Source: an uncultured Caryophanales bacterium
GTDB taxonomy: Bacteria > Bacillota_I > Bacilli_A > RF39 > UBA660
Length of the DNA stretch: 64,000 nt
NCBI GenBank assembly: GCA_946628045.1
Contig: CAMOVZ010000006.1
Location: 1-64,000 of the forward strand
Direction of reading: 5' to 3'
Shown here: positions 43,731-53,710 of the stretch, in pieces
Layout of the letters: every line of letters begins with the position of its first letter
Numbering within the stretch: position 1 is the first letter of the stretch
Position numbers and translations under genes: made by a program
The notes under the pieces: generated by a model
The model's database searches: none
Told to the model about the DNA's origin: nothing
What the model saw: the letters and a program-made list of their open reading frames with translations, nothing else

Positions 43731-44252
43731 ATGAAAAAGATGATTAATATTAGAAATAGTGTAATAATAATTCTTTGTATTACTATAATATGTATGGCTA
43801 TAGGATTTATAGTAATCTCAGTTGATTACACTAAAAAGAATAATGAAGATTCTTCATACAATGTATCATTTACTAATATTAAAAAACTATCATCAGTAAA
43901 AGGTTCAACTATAGAACCAAAAGGTAAAGTAAAAATAAGTGATAATGAAGGAGAAATAGAAATGCAAATATCTATGAATGCTCCTCATGATGAATTATCA
44001 TATATGATTGAAGTAGAAAATAAAGGAACTCTACCAGTAGAAATATTAGATATACTGGAAAGTCCAGATTATAGTCTAGCTAGTATGAAAAACTTAATTA
44101 ATCCAGTAACTATCACATTATCAGATGTTAAAGGAAAAATAATACCTCCTCATGAAAAACTAAATTTAAAAGTAGTTTTCTATTATAATTCAGGTGATAA
44201 AACTCCTAAAACATTTGATTATAAAATAGGATTAATTACTCGCTCAAGATAA
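43731..44252 (+). CDS. Small membrane-anchored beta-domain protein, 173 aa
   Basis: One N-terminal helix (about residues 8-28) ending AIGFIVISVDYTKK, then an outside domain with SYMIEVENKGTLPVEILDIL and a late HEKLNLKVVFYY strand. This follows the same pattern as the beta domains of the proteins at 38356 and 61270 (EFTVDAxNxGTLDxxI), so it looks like a stand-alone version of that module. It starts 10 bases after pbpB behind GGAGGGG and is probably the last gene of the mraZ operon. Function unknown; partnership with the divisome is only suggested by position. Confidence 0.72.
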   Translation: MKKMINIRNSVIIILCITIICMAIGFIVISVDYTKKNNEDSSYNVSFTNIKKLSSVKGSTIEPKGKVKISDNEGEIEMQISMNAPHDELSYMIEVENKGTLPVEILDILESPDYSLASMKNLINPVTITLSDVKGKIIPPHEKLNLKVVFYYNSGDKTPKTFDYKIGLITRSR

Positions 44253-44275
44253 AGAACATTTTGTTCTTTTTTCTT
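44251..44275 (+). terminator. Terminator of the mraZ-rsmH-ftsL-pbpB operon
   Basis: AAAGAACA / TGTTCTTT (8 bp, 3-base loop) with TTTTTTC after it. Confidence 0.85.
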
Positions 44276-44279
44276 TTGT

Positions 44280-44308
44280 TTGACAAATATTTTCATTTTT
44301 TTTATAAT
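44280..44308 (+). promoter_or_regulatory. Consensus sigma-A promoter of the 44331 gene
   Basis: TTGACA (44280-44285), a 17-base spacer and TATAAT (44303-44308). It matches the vegetative consensus exactly, so the following genes should be strongly and constitutively transcribed. Confidence 0.9.
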
Positions 44309-44330
44309 CAATATGGTAGGTGTGTTATAT

Positions 44331-45656
44331 ATGAAAAAACGTAAGATTATTATCCTAATTTTTGGAATAATATTAATAGCCTCAATATTATTTATTGGTA
44401 TAGGTGTATTTTTAAATAATATAAGTAAGCCACAATATATTTATTCTAAAGTAATAGATATTTATAAAAATAAATTTGATAATTATATAAAAAAATCAAA
44501 TGATTTAGATAAAAAAGATAAATATAGTATAGAAACTACTATAGATTTTGATTTAGATAGTGAATATTATAAGAAAAGTACAAAAGAAGAAGATATAAAA
44601 AAATATAACTTAATTAAAAATTTAACTAATATGGATACAAAACTTAAAATACAAAAAAATAGTAATAAAAATACAGGTTATATTGAATTAACACAAAAAA
44701 TAAAAGATGAAGATGTACTTAATGCAAAATATTATATAACAAATTCTACAAAATATTATTTTGTAAAAGGTATAGTAGATACTTATATAAATGATGGAAG
44801 TTGTAATTACTTTGAAAATATTAATTCTAATAATACAGAAAAAGATAATATAGACTATATATATAATTTTATTATAGATTCATTAAAAAATAATTTAAAA
44901 AATGAATATTTTGAAACTAATGAAGAGAATAATAACTATGTAGTTACAATAAAAATAGATAATGACACTATAAATAGTATTTTAAATAATATTCAAAAAG
45001 ATTTAAAAAAAGATAAAAAAGCAAGAAATATATTAGACAACATAGATAAAAATATTTTAAAAAGAAAAATAAATAAAGAATACTTAGATAAAGATGAATA
45101 TTACAAAATATCAATATATACAACTAAAATACTTCATAAACCATTAAAATATAAAGTACAAAAAACTACTAGTACTAATATTGAAACATATTTATATGAA
45201 GGTAATGAAAATAAAGGAGTTTTATATTATTCAAAAGATGATCTATTAAATTATAAAATAGATATAGAACTAACTAAAGATGAAATAGAAGCTAATATAA
45301 AAGATTCATCTAATAAAAAAATAGGAGAATTTAAATTAGAAAAAGATAATTATAATACAACAATCAATTATGTATTTAATGATGGTTATAAAAAAATAGA
45401 TGCAATATATTCATCAAAATATACCAAAGTAAAAAAGAATACTAGTTATACAAATATAAAAAATCTATCATTCAAATATGTTGAAAATAAAGAAACTAAG
45501 TTAAATGGTAATATAACAATGACATCAAAGTTTAATTCAAAATTTACTATATTAACAGATATATCAAAGGCTAAATTAAAAACCAACTTATCTGAAGAAG
45601 AAAAAACAAATTTAAAAAAGATTTATGAAAATACAAAAAAGAAATTAGAGAGATAA
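44331..45656 (+). CDS. Membrane-anchored extracellular protein of unknown function, 441 aa
   Basis: A basic head and one membrane helix (about residues 6-27), then about 410 residues of lysine/asparagine-rich, strand-and-helix sequence without cysteine pairs or known motifs. Repeated strand patterns such as YNTTINYVFNDGYKKIDAIY and NGNITMTSKFNSKFTILTD suggest a large beta domain, perhaps lipid- or polymer-binding. ATG 44331 is used because the promoter -10 ends at 44308, which excludes the upstream in-frame starts. The next gene starts 2 bases after the stop. Confidence 0.72.
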   Translation: MKKRKIIILIFGIILIASILFIGIGVFLNNISKPQYIYSKVIDIYKNKFDNYIKKSNDLDKKDKYSIETTIDFDLDSEYYKKSTKEEDIKKYNLIKNLTNMDTKLKIQKNSNKNTGYIELTQKIKDEDVLNAKYYITNSTKYYFVKGIVDTYINDGSCNYFENINSNNTEKDNIDYIYNFIIDSLKNNLKNEYFETNEENNNYVVTIKIDNDTINSILNNIQKDLKKDKKARNILDNIDKNILKRKINKEYLDKDEYYKISIYTTKILHKPLKYKVQKTTSTNIETYLYEGNENKGVLYYSKDDLLNYKIDIELTKDEIEANIKDSSNKKIGEFKLEKDNYNTTINYVFNDGYKKIDAIYSSKYTKVKKNTSYTNIKNLSFKYVENKETKLNGNITMTSKFNSKFTILTDISKAKLKTNLSEEEKTNLKKIYENTKKKLER

Positions 45657-45657
45657 T

Positions 45658-46158
45658 ATGAAGAAGAAAAAGAAAAAGACATTTAAAGATATTATGAATT
45701 CAACTAAGACTTTAACAATAATATTTTTACTATTATTAGTATTAGTTATATTTTTAATAGTATTATGTGTAATAAAAAATAAAGAAGCAGATGAAAATAA
45801 GTTTGCTAATATGGTAATACCAGTTTATGAATTAAATACAGATTATGAATTTAGTATTAATGCTAAAACATTATCTGAAACAAATGAATACGTATTTAAA
45901 ATAACTAATTATAAGAAAGATGAAATAAATAAAGAAGAAATACCATTTAAAATAGAAATAAAAAATGATACTAATTCTACTATTAAAGTAACAAAAGACG
46001 ATAGTAAAAAGAATTTAATGAAGAAGCAAAAACTAACTACTTTAAAAGAAGAAAAATTAAAAAAAGAAGAAAAAGAAAATATATATTATCATGTAAAAGT
46101 AATAAAAAATAATGGATTAACTAGAGATGATTTAATATATATAAAAATAAAGAATTAA
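45658..46158 (+). CDS. Small membrane-anchored protein, 166 aa
   Basis: A polylysine head (MKKKKKKTFKD) and one strong membrane helix (about residues 19-42) lead to an outside domain of about 120 residues with alternating strands (YEFSINAKTLSETNEYVFKI; IPFKIEIKNDTNSTIKV). The layout is that of the proteins at 18617 and 43731. It is coupled to the 44331 gene (start 2 bases after its stop). Not recognised as a named family. Confidence 0.7.
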   Translation: MKKKKKKTFKDIMNSTKTLTIIFLLLLVLVIFLIVLCVIKNKEADENKFANMVIPVYELNTDYEFSINAKTLSETNEYVFKITNYKKDEINKEEIPFKIEIKNDTNSTIKVTKDDSKKNLMKKQKLTTLKEEKLKKEEKENIYYHVKVIKNNGLTRDDLIYIKIKN

Positions 46159-46159
46159 G

Positions 46160-46182
46160 AAGGCTAATTAAGCCTTTTTTTT
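46160..46182 (+). terminator. Rho-independent terminator after the 45658 gene
   Basis: AAGGCT / AGCCTT (5-base loop) with eight T residues. Confidence 0.85.
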
Positions 46183-46239
46183 CTTTACTTTTAATAGTAA
46201 ATTTGATAAACTAAAATAGAGAATGAGTGGAGGAAAAAC

Positions 46240-46518
46240 ATGGAATTAGATATAGAAAATGAAAAACTTACAATGATTAAAGACGGTAAAGAAATAGAAT
46301 GTGATATTTTATTTACTTTTGATAGTGAAGATACAATGAAATCGTATATAGGATATACAGATAATACAATAGCTCCAAATGGTAGAAAAACTATATATGT
46401 ATCTGCGTATAATCCATTAAATCCAAAAATAGAATTAGAAGATATAACTGATCAAAGAGAGTTAGATATGATTCAAGACGTATTAAAACAAATTGATCAA
46501 GATGCTGCTGATAATTAG
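46240..46518 (+). CDS. DUF1292 family protein
   Basis: Small acidic protein of 92 residues that fits the DUF1292 pattern: an N-terminal strand pair (KLTMIKDGKEIECDILFTF), a central YIGYTDN segment, IYVSAYNP, then an acidic helix (QRELDMIQDVLKQIDQD). Members are common in Firmicutes and their function is unknown. GTGGAGG precedes the ATG. It is followed 11 bases later by the 1401-residue protein and probably shares its transcript. Confidence 0.82.
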   Translation: MELDIENEKLTMIKDGKEIECDILFTFDSEDTMKSYIGYTDNTIAPNGRKTIYVSAYNPLNPKIELEDITDQRELDMIQDVLKQIDQDAADN

Positions 46519-46529
46519 GAGGTAAAAAT

Positions 46530-49500
46530 ATGGACGAATTAGAAAGCTTAAAACAACAATTAGAAGAATTAAAAAAATTAAGAAGTGAATTATCAGTACA
46601 AGAAGAAAAACAAGAAAATGTTTCACATGAAGAATCCACTGATATAGAAAAATATCTAAGAGATGAACTAGATAATATTGATAGTCAAATTAAAAAGATA
46701 GAAAATGAAGTAAAGAAAGAAGCAAAAGAATATGAAGCTTCTTATAAAAAACTACAAGCAATAATTGATGAATATAATAAAAACATAGAAAATACTAAAC
46801 TATTAAGTGAAGAAGAATTAGAAGAGTTAAGAGAAAAAACTTCAAAATTAAAATTAGAAGAGAATGAAAGATCTAATGAAATTAAAAGAAAATTAGATGC
46901 ACAAAAGAAAATTATTAAAACAATAAAAGCAAAGAAAACAAAAATAGAAAATAATATTAAAAAAGCAGAGGCACTAGGATTATCAATAGAAGAATATAAA
47001 GAAATAACACAAGCAATTAATAAAACAACTATTATGAATTCTATTTTAGAGAAAAAAGGTTTAACTGAAATAATTGAAAAACCTTCAAAAGAAAGAACAA
47101 AAGAAGAAAAAGAATTATTAAAATCAGCAAAAAAAGAAGTATTATATGAAATTAGTCAAGTTAAGAAAGTAAATAAAGAATACTCAGTATTAGATGCTAT
47201 AGAAGCGTTATATTCACTAGAAGTAACATATAAAAAAGGTGAAAAACCTAGAGTAATAGAATTTAAAAAGAATGAATTACAAATTATAGAAGAAAAGGCT
47301 TTATCATTACCATATAAAATTGTTACTTCACAAACAATTAATAGAGATTATAAACCAGAAGCAATACCAGAAGATATGAAAGAAGCTATGGCAAGTGAAA
47401 ATAAAATAGATTTAGACGATTTAAAACCAGCTGAAGAAAAAGTAACATTATTTAAAGATAAAGAAACAAATGACTATTATGTAAGAAAATATACAGTAAA
47501 TAGATTCAAATTAAAATCAGTAGATTTTGATAACGAAGTAAGAATTAATGGTAGTCTATGTTATAAAATAAGTGAAGATGATGTTGAAAAAATCAAAGAA
47601 AATGCAAATAACACATTCTCACCATATATTGCTATTGAAAAAGAAGTAACTATAGAAAGACCATTGATAGAAGGAGCTACAATTGCAAATGAAAATACTC
47701 CATTGATCCCAGCTAATGTAGTTATAGATAATAAAGATGAAAATGATAATGAAGAGAAAGTAACAATATATAAAGATGCTAATACAAATAATTATTACGT
47801 TAAAAAATATACAGTTGATAGGTATAAATTAAAATCAGCAGATCTTTTAAATGAAACAGTAATTGATGGTAATAATTGTTATAAAATTAGTATAGAAGAT
47901 GTAGATAAATTAGCTAATAACTCTGATAATGCATTTTCACCATATACTACTGATATAAAAGAAGTAGTTATTGAAAAAGAAAAAGAATTAGATGAAGAAG
48001 ATATAAAAGATGTATTTGATGAAAATTTAGGACTTTCTGAAGAAACATTAAATCGTGATGATATAGAACGCGCTATTAATGAAAAATTAGAAGAAATTGA
48101 AAAAAATAATGAATCAAGTATAAATGAAGAAATACAAGATGAAGATATTAAAAGTGTATTTGATGAAAGTTTAGGTTTAATAAAAGACGATAAATCAAAA
48201 GAAAATTTAGACAATGAAGAAGAAATAGAAGAAGTACCATATGAACAAGTACTTAAAGAATTAAATATTGATGATGACGCACAAGAAGAAATTGAAAAAG
48301 ACAAATCAAAAGAAAATTTAGACAACGAAGAAGAAATAGAAGAAGTACCATATGAACAAGTACTTAAAGAATTAAATATTGATGATGATGTACAAGAAGA
48401 AAAAGCACCAATAGATAATTCTAATAATATAAATAATGAAACTACTTCTAATATATATAAAGTGGATGCATCAGCATTAGGAGATAAAGAAGAGTATTAT
48501 GATAATTTATTAACAGAAGCAGATAATAAATATATAAAAGCATCTCAAAAATATCAAGAGTCATTAGTAATAGGAACACAAGAAGATATTAAAAAAGCAA
48601 AAGAAGACTTAGATAAAGCAACTAAAGAATATATAGAATTATCAAAACATATTCAAGAATTATTAGATAAAAAAGAAGAAAAGAAAGATCAAACAACAAA
48701 AGAAGAGAATAAAAAACAAGAAGAAAAGAAAGATCCAATAAAAAAAGAAGATAAAAAAGAAGAACCTAGTAAAATAGATTCTAATGATAGTAAAAAAGAA
48801 AAACCTAGTAAAGTAGATTCTAATGATAGTAAAAAAGAAGAACCTAGTAAAGTAGATTCTAATGATAGTAAAAAAGAAGAACCTAGTAAAGTAGATTCTA
48901 ATGATAGTAAAAAAGATAATGCTTCAAATAATAAATATGCAGAAACAAGTGTAGAAGCAATTATATATAAACTTACAAAAGATTTAGATATAAAAGCAAA
49001 AGATGGTAAGAGATTTGTTGCAAGTAATATAAAAGTTGCAAGTAACTTTAAAAAAGAATTAAAATCAGGTAATTATTTATATAATATTGTTCATGTAGTA
49101 CCATCAGCTATAAGTTTTGTTGCATCAACTGCGAGAAAACTAACATCTAAATTATTATTAGGTGCACGTGGTAAAAAAGTATGTGAAGAAATTTCTAAGA
49201 GAATGGAAAACTTATCTGAAACAGAATTGAAAACATTATTTGATAAGTATAAAGGTAATAGATTAAAAGCCGATATGAATAATCAAATAAATCCATTAAT
49301 ATTAGAAGGTTTAAGAAAATATGCTCTTACTCAAGTTGAAAAATATAATGAAACTATTAAGAAAAGTTATGTAGAACTATTTGCTAGTCTAGAAGAAGTA
49401 AAAGCAATTGATAAAAAACTAGGAGCAAAAGGATTAACTGAAGAAAGTAAAAAAGCATATTTAATTGAACGTAAAAATGCAATGAGAAAAGCAGCTAATT

Positions 49501-50735
49501 GTGTTAGAACAATAGAAGATAGTTATGATAAAGCTAATGAATTATTATCAAGTGGTTTACACGGAATAGAAGAAGATTTTAAAGCTGTAGCTACTAAATT
49601 ATCATATGTTGGATTAAGATTTACTAAAGAACATGATTTCAACAATGAATTACAAAAACAATTAGCAGATGCTGATGTTAAATTAAGAGAAGGTCTAGCT
49701 ACTGATAATGATGAGAAGATAGTAGAAGGCTATATGGAAAAAGAACAAATCTATTATGAAAATACAAAAGTAGGATATAGTCTATTTGGTAAAAGAAGTA
49801 AAGGAGAAAAATATTATACTCCATATGTTGAAAGATTAGATTATAGACAAGATCCATTTATTAGAGATTTACTTACAACAGTAGCAACTACTACTGCAGT
49901 AATAAGTGCAGTTAACGCATATAGAGTTCATCAAATAGAAACTGCACCATATTTAGAGGCTCAAAAACGAGAAATAGATAGAGTAAACTCTATGAATGAT
50001 AAATTATTATCAGATATAGGAGATCAAGCATCACAAATAGTAGCTGGACGTGAAACAATTAGAAAGGGTCTAGTTGCTCAAATGAATCAAGATGTTACCA
50101 ATGTGGCTCATGGTGCAGAAAGAACTGCTCTAGATACAGTTAATTGGACAACAGGTACAAGTACTTATCGTGCTTTAGATGATGCTAATCATGCAATGTA
50201 TAATTCATTCTATGATAATATAACAAATGAAGTTAATAGTATAGTAAATAGATGTGCATCAGGATCAATATCACAAGCTCAAGCAACAGAAGAATTATTA
50301 ACACTTTCAAACAGTGCTCAAGATACATTTATCTCAGTAGCTCAAGGATGTCTAGATCAATTAAGAATATATGCACCAGCACATCCACAATTTGATTTAC
50401 ACGCAACAGAAGAAGCATTACAATATATAGTTAATAATCCAACAGCAATTACAGATATGAACACAACAGCAGTAAATGCTACTAATATTGCAGAAGGATT
50501 AGTAGGATTAAGCCCAGAACATGTACAAGCATTATCATACTTACCATCAGACTGGACATCTACAATGATTCATGTAGCTGGAAGTGCTGCTCTAATTGAT
50601 AATATAGCTAGAAATATGAAAAATAGAGAAACAGACAATTCTAAGTCTAAATGGAAAAAAACTAAAGAAGTACGCGACATGTTAGATGAATATATAAGTG
50701 ATGCACCAGAAGCAACAGAAGCAAGACATAGATAA
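46530..50735 (+). CDS. Large repeat-containing coiled-coil protein, 1401 aa
   Basis: Not recognised. Residues 1-180 form a coiled coil. Two copies of a 65-residue module follow at about 302-367 and 408-472, each with TNxYYV(R/K)KYTV(N/D)R(F/Y)KLKS and CYKIS. A 37-residue unit with VPYEQVLKELNIDDD is repeated near 555-620. A lysine/proline/serine linker with 13-residue repeats (KKEEPSKVDSNDS) covers about 742-793. The C-terminal 600 residues are helical, with one possible membrane helix near 1112-1130 and a tail rich in Ala, Asn and Thr. There is no signal peptide. An AGGAGG site supports the start. A scaffold role is only a guess. Confidence 0.75.
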   Translation: MDELESLKQQLEELKKLRSELSVQEEKQENVSHEESTDIEKYLRDELDNIDSQIKKIENEVKKEAKEYEASYKKLQAIIDEYNKNIENTKLLSEEELEELREKTSKLKLEENERSNEIKRKLDAQKKIIKTIKAKKTKIENNIKKAEALGLSIEEYKEITQAINKTTIMNSILEKKGLTEIIEKPSKERTKEEKELLKSAKKEVLYEISQVKKVNKEYSVLDAIEALYSLEVTYKKGEKPRVIEFKKNELQIIEEKALSLPYKIVTSQTINRDYKPEAIPEDMKEAMASENKIDLDDLKPAEEKVTLFKDKETNDYYVRKYTVNRFKLKSVDFDNEVRINGSLCYKISEDDVEKIKENANNTFSPYIAIEKEVTIERPLIEGATIANENTPLIPANVVIDNKDENDNEEKVTIYKDANTNNYYVKKYTVDRYKLKSADLLNETVIDGNNCYKISIEDVDKLANNSDNAFSPYTTDIKEVVIEKEKELDEEDIKDVFDENLGLSEETLNRDDIERAINEKLEEIEKNNESSINEEIQDEDIKSVFDESLGLIKDDKSKENLDNEEEIEEVPYEQVLKELNIDDDAQEEIEKDKSKENLDNEEEIEEVPYEQVLKELNIDDDVQEEKAPIDNSNNINNETTSNIYKVDASALGDKEEYYDNLLTEADNKYIKASQKYQESLVIGTQEDIKKAKEDLDKATKEYIELSKHIQELLDKKEEKKDQTTKEENKKQEEKKDPIKKEDKKEEPSKIDSNDSKKEKPSKVDSNDSKKEEPSKVDSNDSKKEEPSKVDSNDSKKDNASNNKYAETSVEAIIYKLTKDLDIKAKDGKRFVASNIKVASNFKKELKSGNYLYNIVHVVPSAISFVASTARKLTSKLLLGARGKKVCEEISKRMENLSETELKTLFDKYKGNRLKADMNNQINPLILEGLRKYALTQVEKYNETIKKSYVELFASLEEVKAIDKKLGAKGLTEESKKAYLIERKNAMRKAANCVRTIEDSYDKANELLSSGLHGIEEDFKAVATKLSYVGLRFTKEHDFNNELQKQLADADVKLREGLATDNDEKIVEGYMEKEQIYYENTKVGYSLFGKRSKGEKYYTPYVERLDYRQDPFIRDLLTTVATTTAVISAVNAYRVHQIETAPYLEAQKREIDRVNSMNDKLLSDIGDQASQIVAGRETIRKGLVAQMNQDVTNVAHGAERTALDTVNWTTGTSTYRALDDANHAMYNSFYDNITNEVNSIVNRCASGSISQAQATEELLTLSNSAQDTFISVAQGCLDQLRIYAPAHPQFDLHATEEALQYIVNNPTAITDMNTTAVNATNIAEGLVGLSPEHVQALSYLPSDWTSTMIHVAGSAALIDNIARNMKNRETDNSKSKWKKTKEVRDMLDEYISDAPEATEARHR
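48192..48390 (+). repeat. 111-bp in-frame tandem repeat (two copies)
   Basis: Copies begin at 48192 and 48303 and are nearly identical for about 90-100 bases each. They encode a 37-residue acidic unit containing VPYEQVLKELNIDDD. Confidence 0.9.
48753..48908 (+). repeat. 39-bp tandem repeat (four copies)
   Basis: Units at 48753, 48792, 48831 and 48870 encode KKEEPSKVDSNDS with small changes (KKEEPSKIDSNDS, KKEKPSKVDSNDS). The near-perfect DNA identity points to recent expansion in a linker. Confidence 0.95.
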
Positions 50736-50762
50736 AAAGAGTAGGTTTTACCTACTTTTTTA
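50734..50762 (+). terminator. Rho-independent terminator after the 1401-residue gene
   Basis: AGTAGGT / ACCTACT (3-base loop) flanked by A residues and a T-run. Confidence 0.9.
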
Positions 50763-50785
50763 TTTATAAATAGAAATTATAAAGT

Positions 50786-50814
50786 TTGACTTTTTTATAA
50801 ATAACACATATAAT
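50786..50814 (+). promoter_or_regulatory. Promoter of the LysR regulator gene
   Basis: TTGACT (50786-50791), a 17-base spacer and TATAAT (50809-50814), 20 bases before the ATG. Confidence 0.8.
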
Positions 50815-50833
50815 AACTCCTGAGGCGATAAGT

Positions 50834-51712
50834 ATGAATATGGATTATAATTTATACAAAATATTTTTATATCTATACGAAGAGCGAAGTATATCGAAGA
50901 CTGCTAATAAATTATATGTGTCTCAACCAGCCATTAGTTATAGCTTAAAAGAATTAGAAAATTCACTAGGATATACACTGTTTACAAGAAATTCTAAAGG
51001 TATAGAACCTACAATAGAAGCAAAAGAATTATATAACTATATATCTACTGCATTCAATATATTAAATGATGCAGAAGAACATATAAAAAATTTAAAAGAA
51101 TTAAATGTAGGCCATATTAAAATAGGAGTATCATCACATATAGGAGTACTATTACTGTCAGATTTAATAAAAAAATTTAAAGAAAAATATCCAAGTATTA
51201 GATTCACTATTATATCTAAACCAATAAATGAAATGATAAATTTATTAGAAACAAGAAAATTAGATATAATTATTGGAATACTTCCTATTAATAGTGATAA
51301 AAAACTTACTAAGATAAACTTAAAAGAAATAAAAAGTTGTTTTGCTTATAATAAAAAAATATTAAAAGATATAAAAATAAAAAAAGAATTAGATCTATTA
51401 AAATATCCATTAATATTACCTAGTAATAGTCTAACTATAAGAAATAAATTAGATGAGTTTATGGAAACTAAAAATATAAGACTAAAATCAGATATAGAAG
51501 TATATACAACAGAAATGAATCTAGAACTAGTAAGAAAAGGTGTTGGAATAGGATATTTTATGGAAGATACAATATTATCAGAAAAAGATAATGAAGATTT
51601 TGAAATAATAAATTTTGAAAATTTACCAGTATCATCTATCGCATTATTATATATTGATGAATATACATCTATCGCAACTAAAAAATTTATAGATAATATA
51701 AAAAGAAAATAG
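50834..51712 (+). CDS. LysR-family transcriptional regulator
   Basis: 292 residues with the N-terminal LysR winged helix-turn-helix: SISKTANKLYVSQPAISYSLKELE-like spacing at residues 18-41, then LGYTLFTRNSKGIEPT. The C-terminal part is the effector-binding fold (HIKIGVSSHIGVLL; RKLDIIIGILP; LVRKGVGIGYF). The target genes and effector are unknown. Most LysR proteins control a divergent neighbour, but the gene upstream runs in the same direction and ends in a terminator. The ribosome site (AGGCGAT) is weak. Confidence 0.9.
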   Translation: MNMDYNLYKIFLYLYEERSISKTANKLYVSQPAISYSLKELENSLGYTLFTRNSKGIEPTIEAKELYNYISTAFNILNDAEEHIKNLKELNVGHIKIGVSSHIGVLLLSDLIKKFKEKYPSIRFTIISKPINEMINLLETRKLDIIIGILPINSDKKLTKINLKEIKSCFAYNKKILKDIKIKKELDLLKYPLILPSNSLTIRNKLDEFMETKNIRLKSDIEVYTTEMNLELVRKGVGIGYFMEDTILSEKDNEDFEIINFENLPVSSIALLYIDEYTSIATKKFIDNIKRK

Positions 51713-51738
51713 AATAGTTATTCTTTTTCTTTTTTTTT
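51711..51738 (+). terminator. Terminator after the LysR gene
   Basis: AGAAT / ATTCT short stem followed by a long T-rich run (TTTTTCTTTTTTTT). Confidence 0.65.
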
Positions 51739-51761
51739 CATATTCTTAATAGAGGTGGAAT

Positions 51762-53663
51762 ATGTTTGTTAAAAAAATAGATAAAAGAATAAAAATAGTA
51801 TTTCTAATAAGTTTAATACCATTAATATTAGTAATAATAAAAGTATTTTATATAGAAGTATTTCAATATAAAAAATTAAATGTTAAATCTAATGATTTAT
51901 GGAGTAGAAATTTAAATATAGAGCCTGATAGAGGTAAAATATTAGATAGAAATGGTACTGTTTTAGCAGATAATTTAACTACTACATCTCTTGTATTAAT
52001 TCCCAACCAAATAAAGAATAAAGAAAAAGCAACAAAGGAATTATCTAATATATTAAATATTACTTATGATAAAATGAAACCTCATGTATATAAAAAAACT
52101 TCAATAGAAAGAGTTCATCCTGAAGGTAGAAGATTAGATTATGAGACTGCAGAAAAAATAAGTAATTTAAAATTAGAAGGAGTATATTTAGTAAAAGAAT
52201 CTAAAAGATTTTACCCATATAAAGATTTATTATCTCATACACTAGGTTATGTAGGAATAGATAATCAAGGCTTATCAGGACTAGAACTACAATATGATAA
52301 ATATTTAACAGGTAAGAAAGGAGCTATAAAATACTTTAGTGATGCTCATGGCAATAATTTAGATAAAACAGATATTTATGTATCACCTGAATCCGGTATG
52401 AATATAAATTTAACTATAGATATAAATATTCAAAAGTCCCTTGAAAGAGAAATGAATAATATTAATGATATGTTTTCTCCAGATATGGCTTTAGCCATAG
52501 TAGTAGATCCAAAAAGTGGTGAAATATTAGGAATGTCTAGTAGCCCAGACTTTGATCCTAATAATTATAAAGAATATAATATTGAAACATTAAATAGAAA
52601 TTTACCAATATGGGCATCATACGAACCAGGTAGTACATTTAAAGTAGTTACTATGGCTAGTGCCGTAGAAGAAGGTGTAATAGATATATTTAATGACCAT
52701 TTCTATGATAGTGGTAAAGTTAATGTAGATGGAAGTATTATAAAGTGTTGGAAAGCACATGGTCATGGTGATCAAACATATATGGAAGTATTACAAAACT
52801 CATGTAATCCAGGGTTTGTTTCATTAGGACAAAAATTAGGTAAAGAAAGATTATTTAAATATATAAATAAGTTCGGATTTTCTGAAAAAACTGGAGTAGA
52901 TTTAAATGGTGAAGGAAAAGGTATAATGTTTCCACTAGATAAAGTAGGTAATGTAGAACTTGCAACATCAGCATTCGGACAAGGACCTAGTGTAACACCA
53001 ATTCAACAAGTAATGGCGGTATCAGCAGTAGTAAATGGGGGATATTTATATAAACCATATATAGTAAAATCTATTTCTAATAATACTAATACTACTATTT
53101 TAGAAAATAAAAAAACATTAAAAAGAAGAGTAATAAGTTCAAACACATCTTCAATTATGAGAATAGCCTTAGAAAATGTAGTAGCTAAAGGTGGAGGAAA
53201 AGCTGCTTATATTGAAGGTTATAGAATAGGAGGTAAAACAGGAACAGCTCAAAAACAAGAAAATGGTAGCTATTTAGTTAATAATTATATAATGAGTTTT
53301 ATGGCAGTAGTACCTTCAAATGATCCTAAAGCAGTACTTTATCTAGCAATAGATAATCCTAAGCACACAGCAATGTTATCTAGTTATACCACAACTCCTA
53401 TAGCTAGAAGAATACTTTTAGACATTATAAATTCACTACACATAGAAAAACAAAATGAAGAAATTAAAAAAGACTTAGAATGGAATGATAAAATAACTTA
53501 TGAAGTTCCAAATGTAGTAGGTATGACTTTAGAAGAAGCAAAGAAAACTTTATTTAATTTTCAAATAGAAACAGAAGGAAATGGTAATACTGTATTTACT
53601 CAATCTCCTAAAGCAAATACTAAAATAGAAGATCAAAGTAAAGTACGTATTTTCTTAAAATAA
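51762..53663 (+). CDS. Class B penicillin-binding protein, SpoVD/PBP2-like, with one PASTA domain
   Basis: Second peptidoglycan transpeptidase of the window. One N-terminal membrane helix (about residues 12-30) is followed by RGKILDRNGTVLADN. Catalytic motifs are S291-TFK in YEPGSTFK, S347-C-N and K492-TG in GKTGTAQ. A single PASTA domain ends the protein (VPNVVGMTLEEAKK). In spore formers spoVD follows pbpB and precedes the mur genes; this one is likewise upstream of mraY. No sporulation genes are seen here, so a role in normal growth or division is as likely. ATG 51762 has AGAGGTGGA upstream. Confidence 0.92.
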   Translation: MFVKKIDKRIKIVFLISLIPLILVIIKVFYIEVFQYKKLNVKSNDLWSRNLNIEPDRGKILDRNGTVLADNLTTTSLVLIPNQIKNKEKATKELSNILNITYDKMKPHVYKKTSIERVHPEGRRLDYETAEKISNLKLEGVYLVKESKRFYPYKDLLSHTLGYVGIDNQGLSGLELQYDKYLTGKKGAIKYFSDAHGNNLDKTDIYVSPESGMNINLTIDINIQKSLEREMNNINDMFSPDMALAIVVDPKSGEILGMSSSPDFDPNNYKEYNIETLNRNLPIWASYEPGSTFKVVTMASAVEEGVIDIFNDHFYDSGKVNVDGSIIKCWKAHGHGDQTYMEVLQNSCNPGFVSLGQKLGKERLFKYINKFGFSEKTGVDLNGEGKGIMFPLDKVGNVELATSAFGQGPSVTPIQQVMAVSAVVNGGYLYKPYIVKSISNNTNTTILENKKTLKRRVISSNTSSIMRIALENVVAKGGGKAAYIEGYRIGGKTGTAQKQENGSYLVNNYIMSFMAVVPSNDPKAVLYLAIDNPKHTAMLSSYTTTPIARRILLDIINSLHIEKQNEEIKKDLEWNDKITYEVPNVVGMTLEEAKKTLFNFQIETEGNGNTVFTQSPKANTKIEDQSKVRIFLK

Positions 53664-53710
53664 TTCTATTTAAAATAATAAATGTATGATAAAATTATTT
53701 TGGTGATATT

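Noticed and set aside
47879..48325. 148-codon reverse frame opposite the 1401-residue gene
   Set aside because: A serine/phenylalanine-rich shadow of GAA/AAA-rich coding sequence with no ribosome site. The forward frame is continuous and repeat-structured.
48753..48908. Regular short repeats that could suggest a CRISPR array
   Set aside because: The 39-bp units are contiguous with no unique spacers, and they are in frame inside a coding gene.
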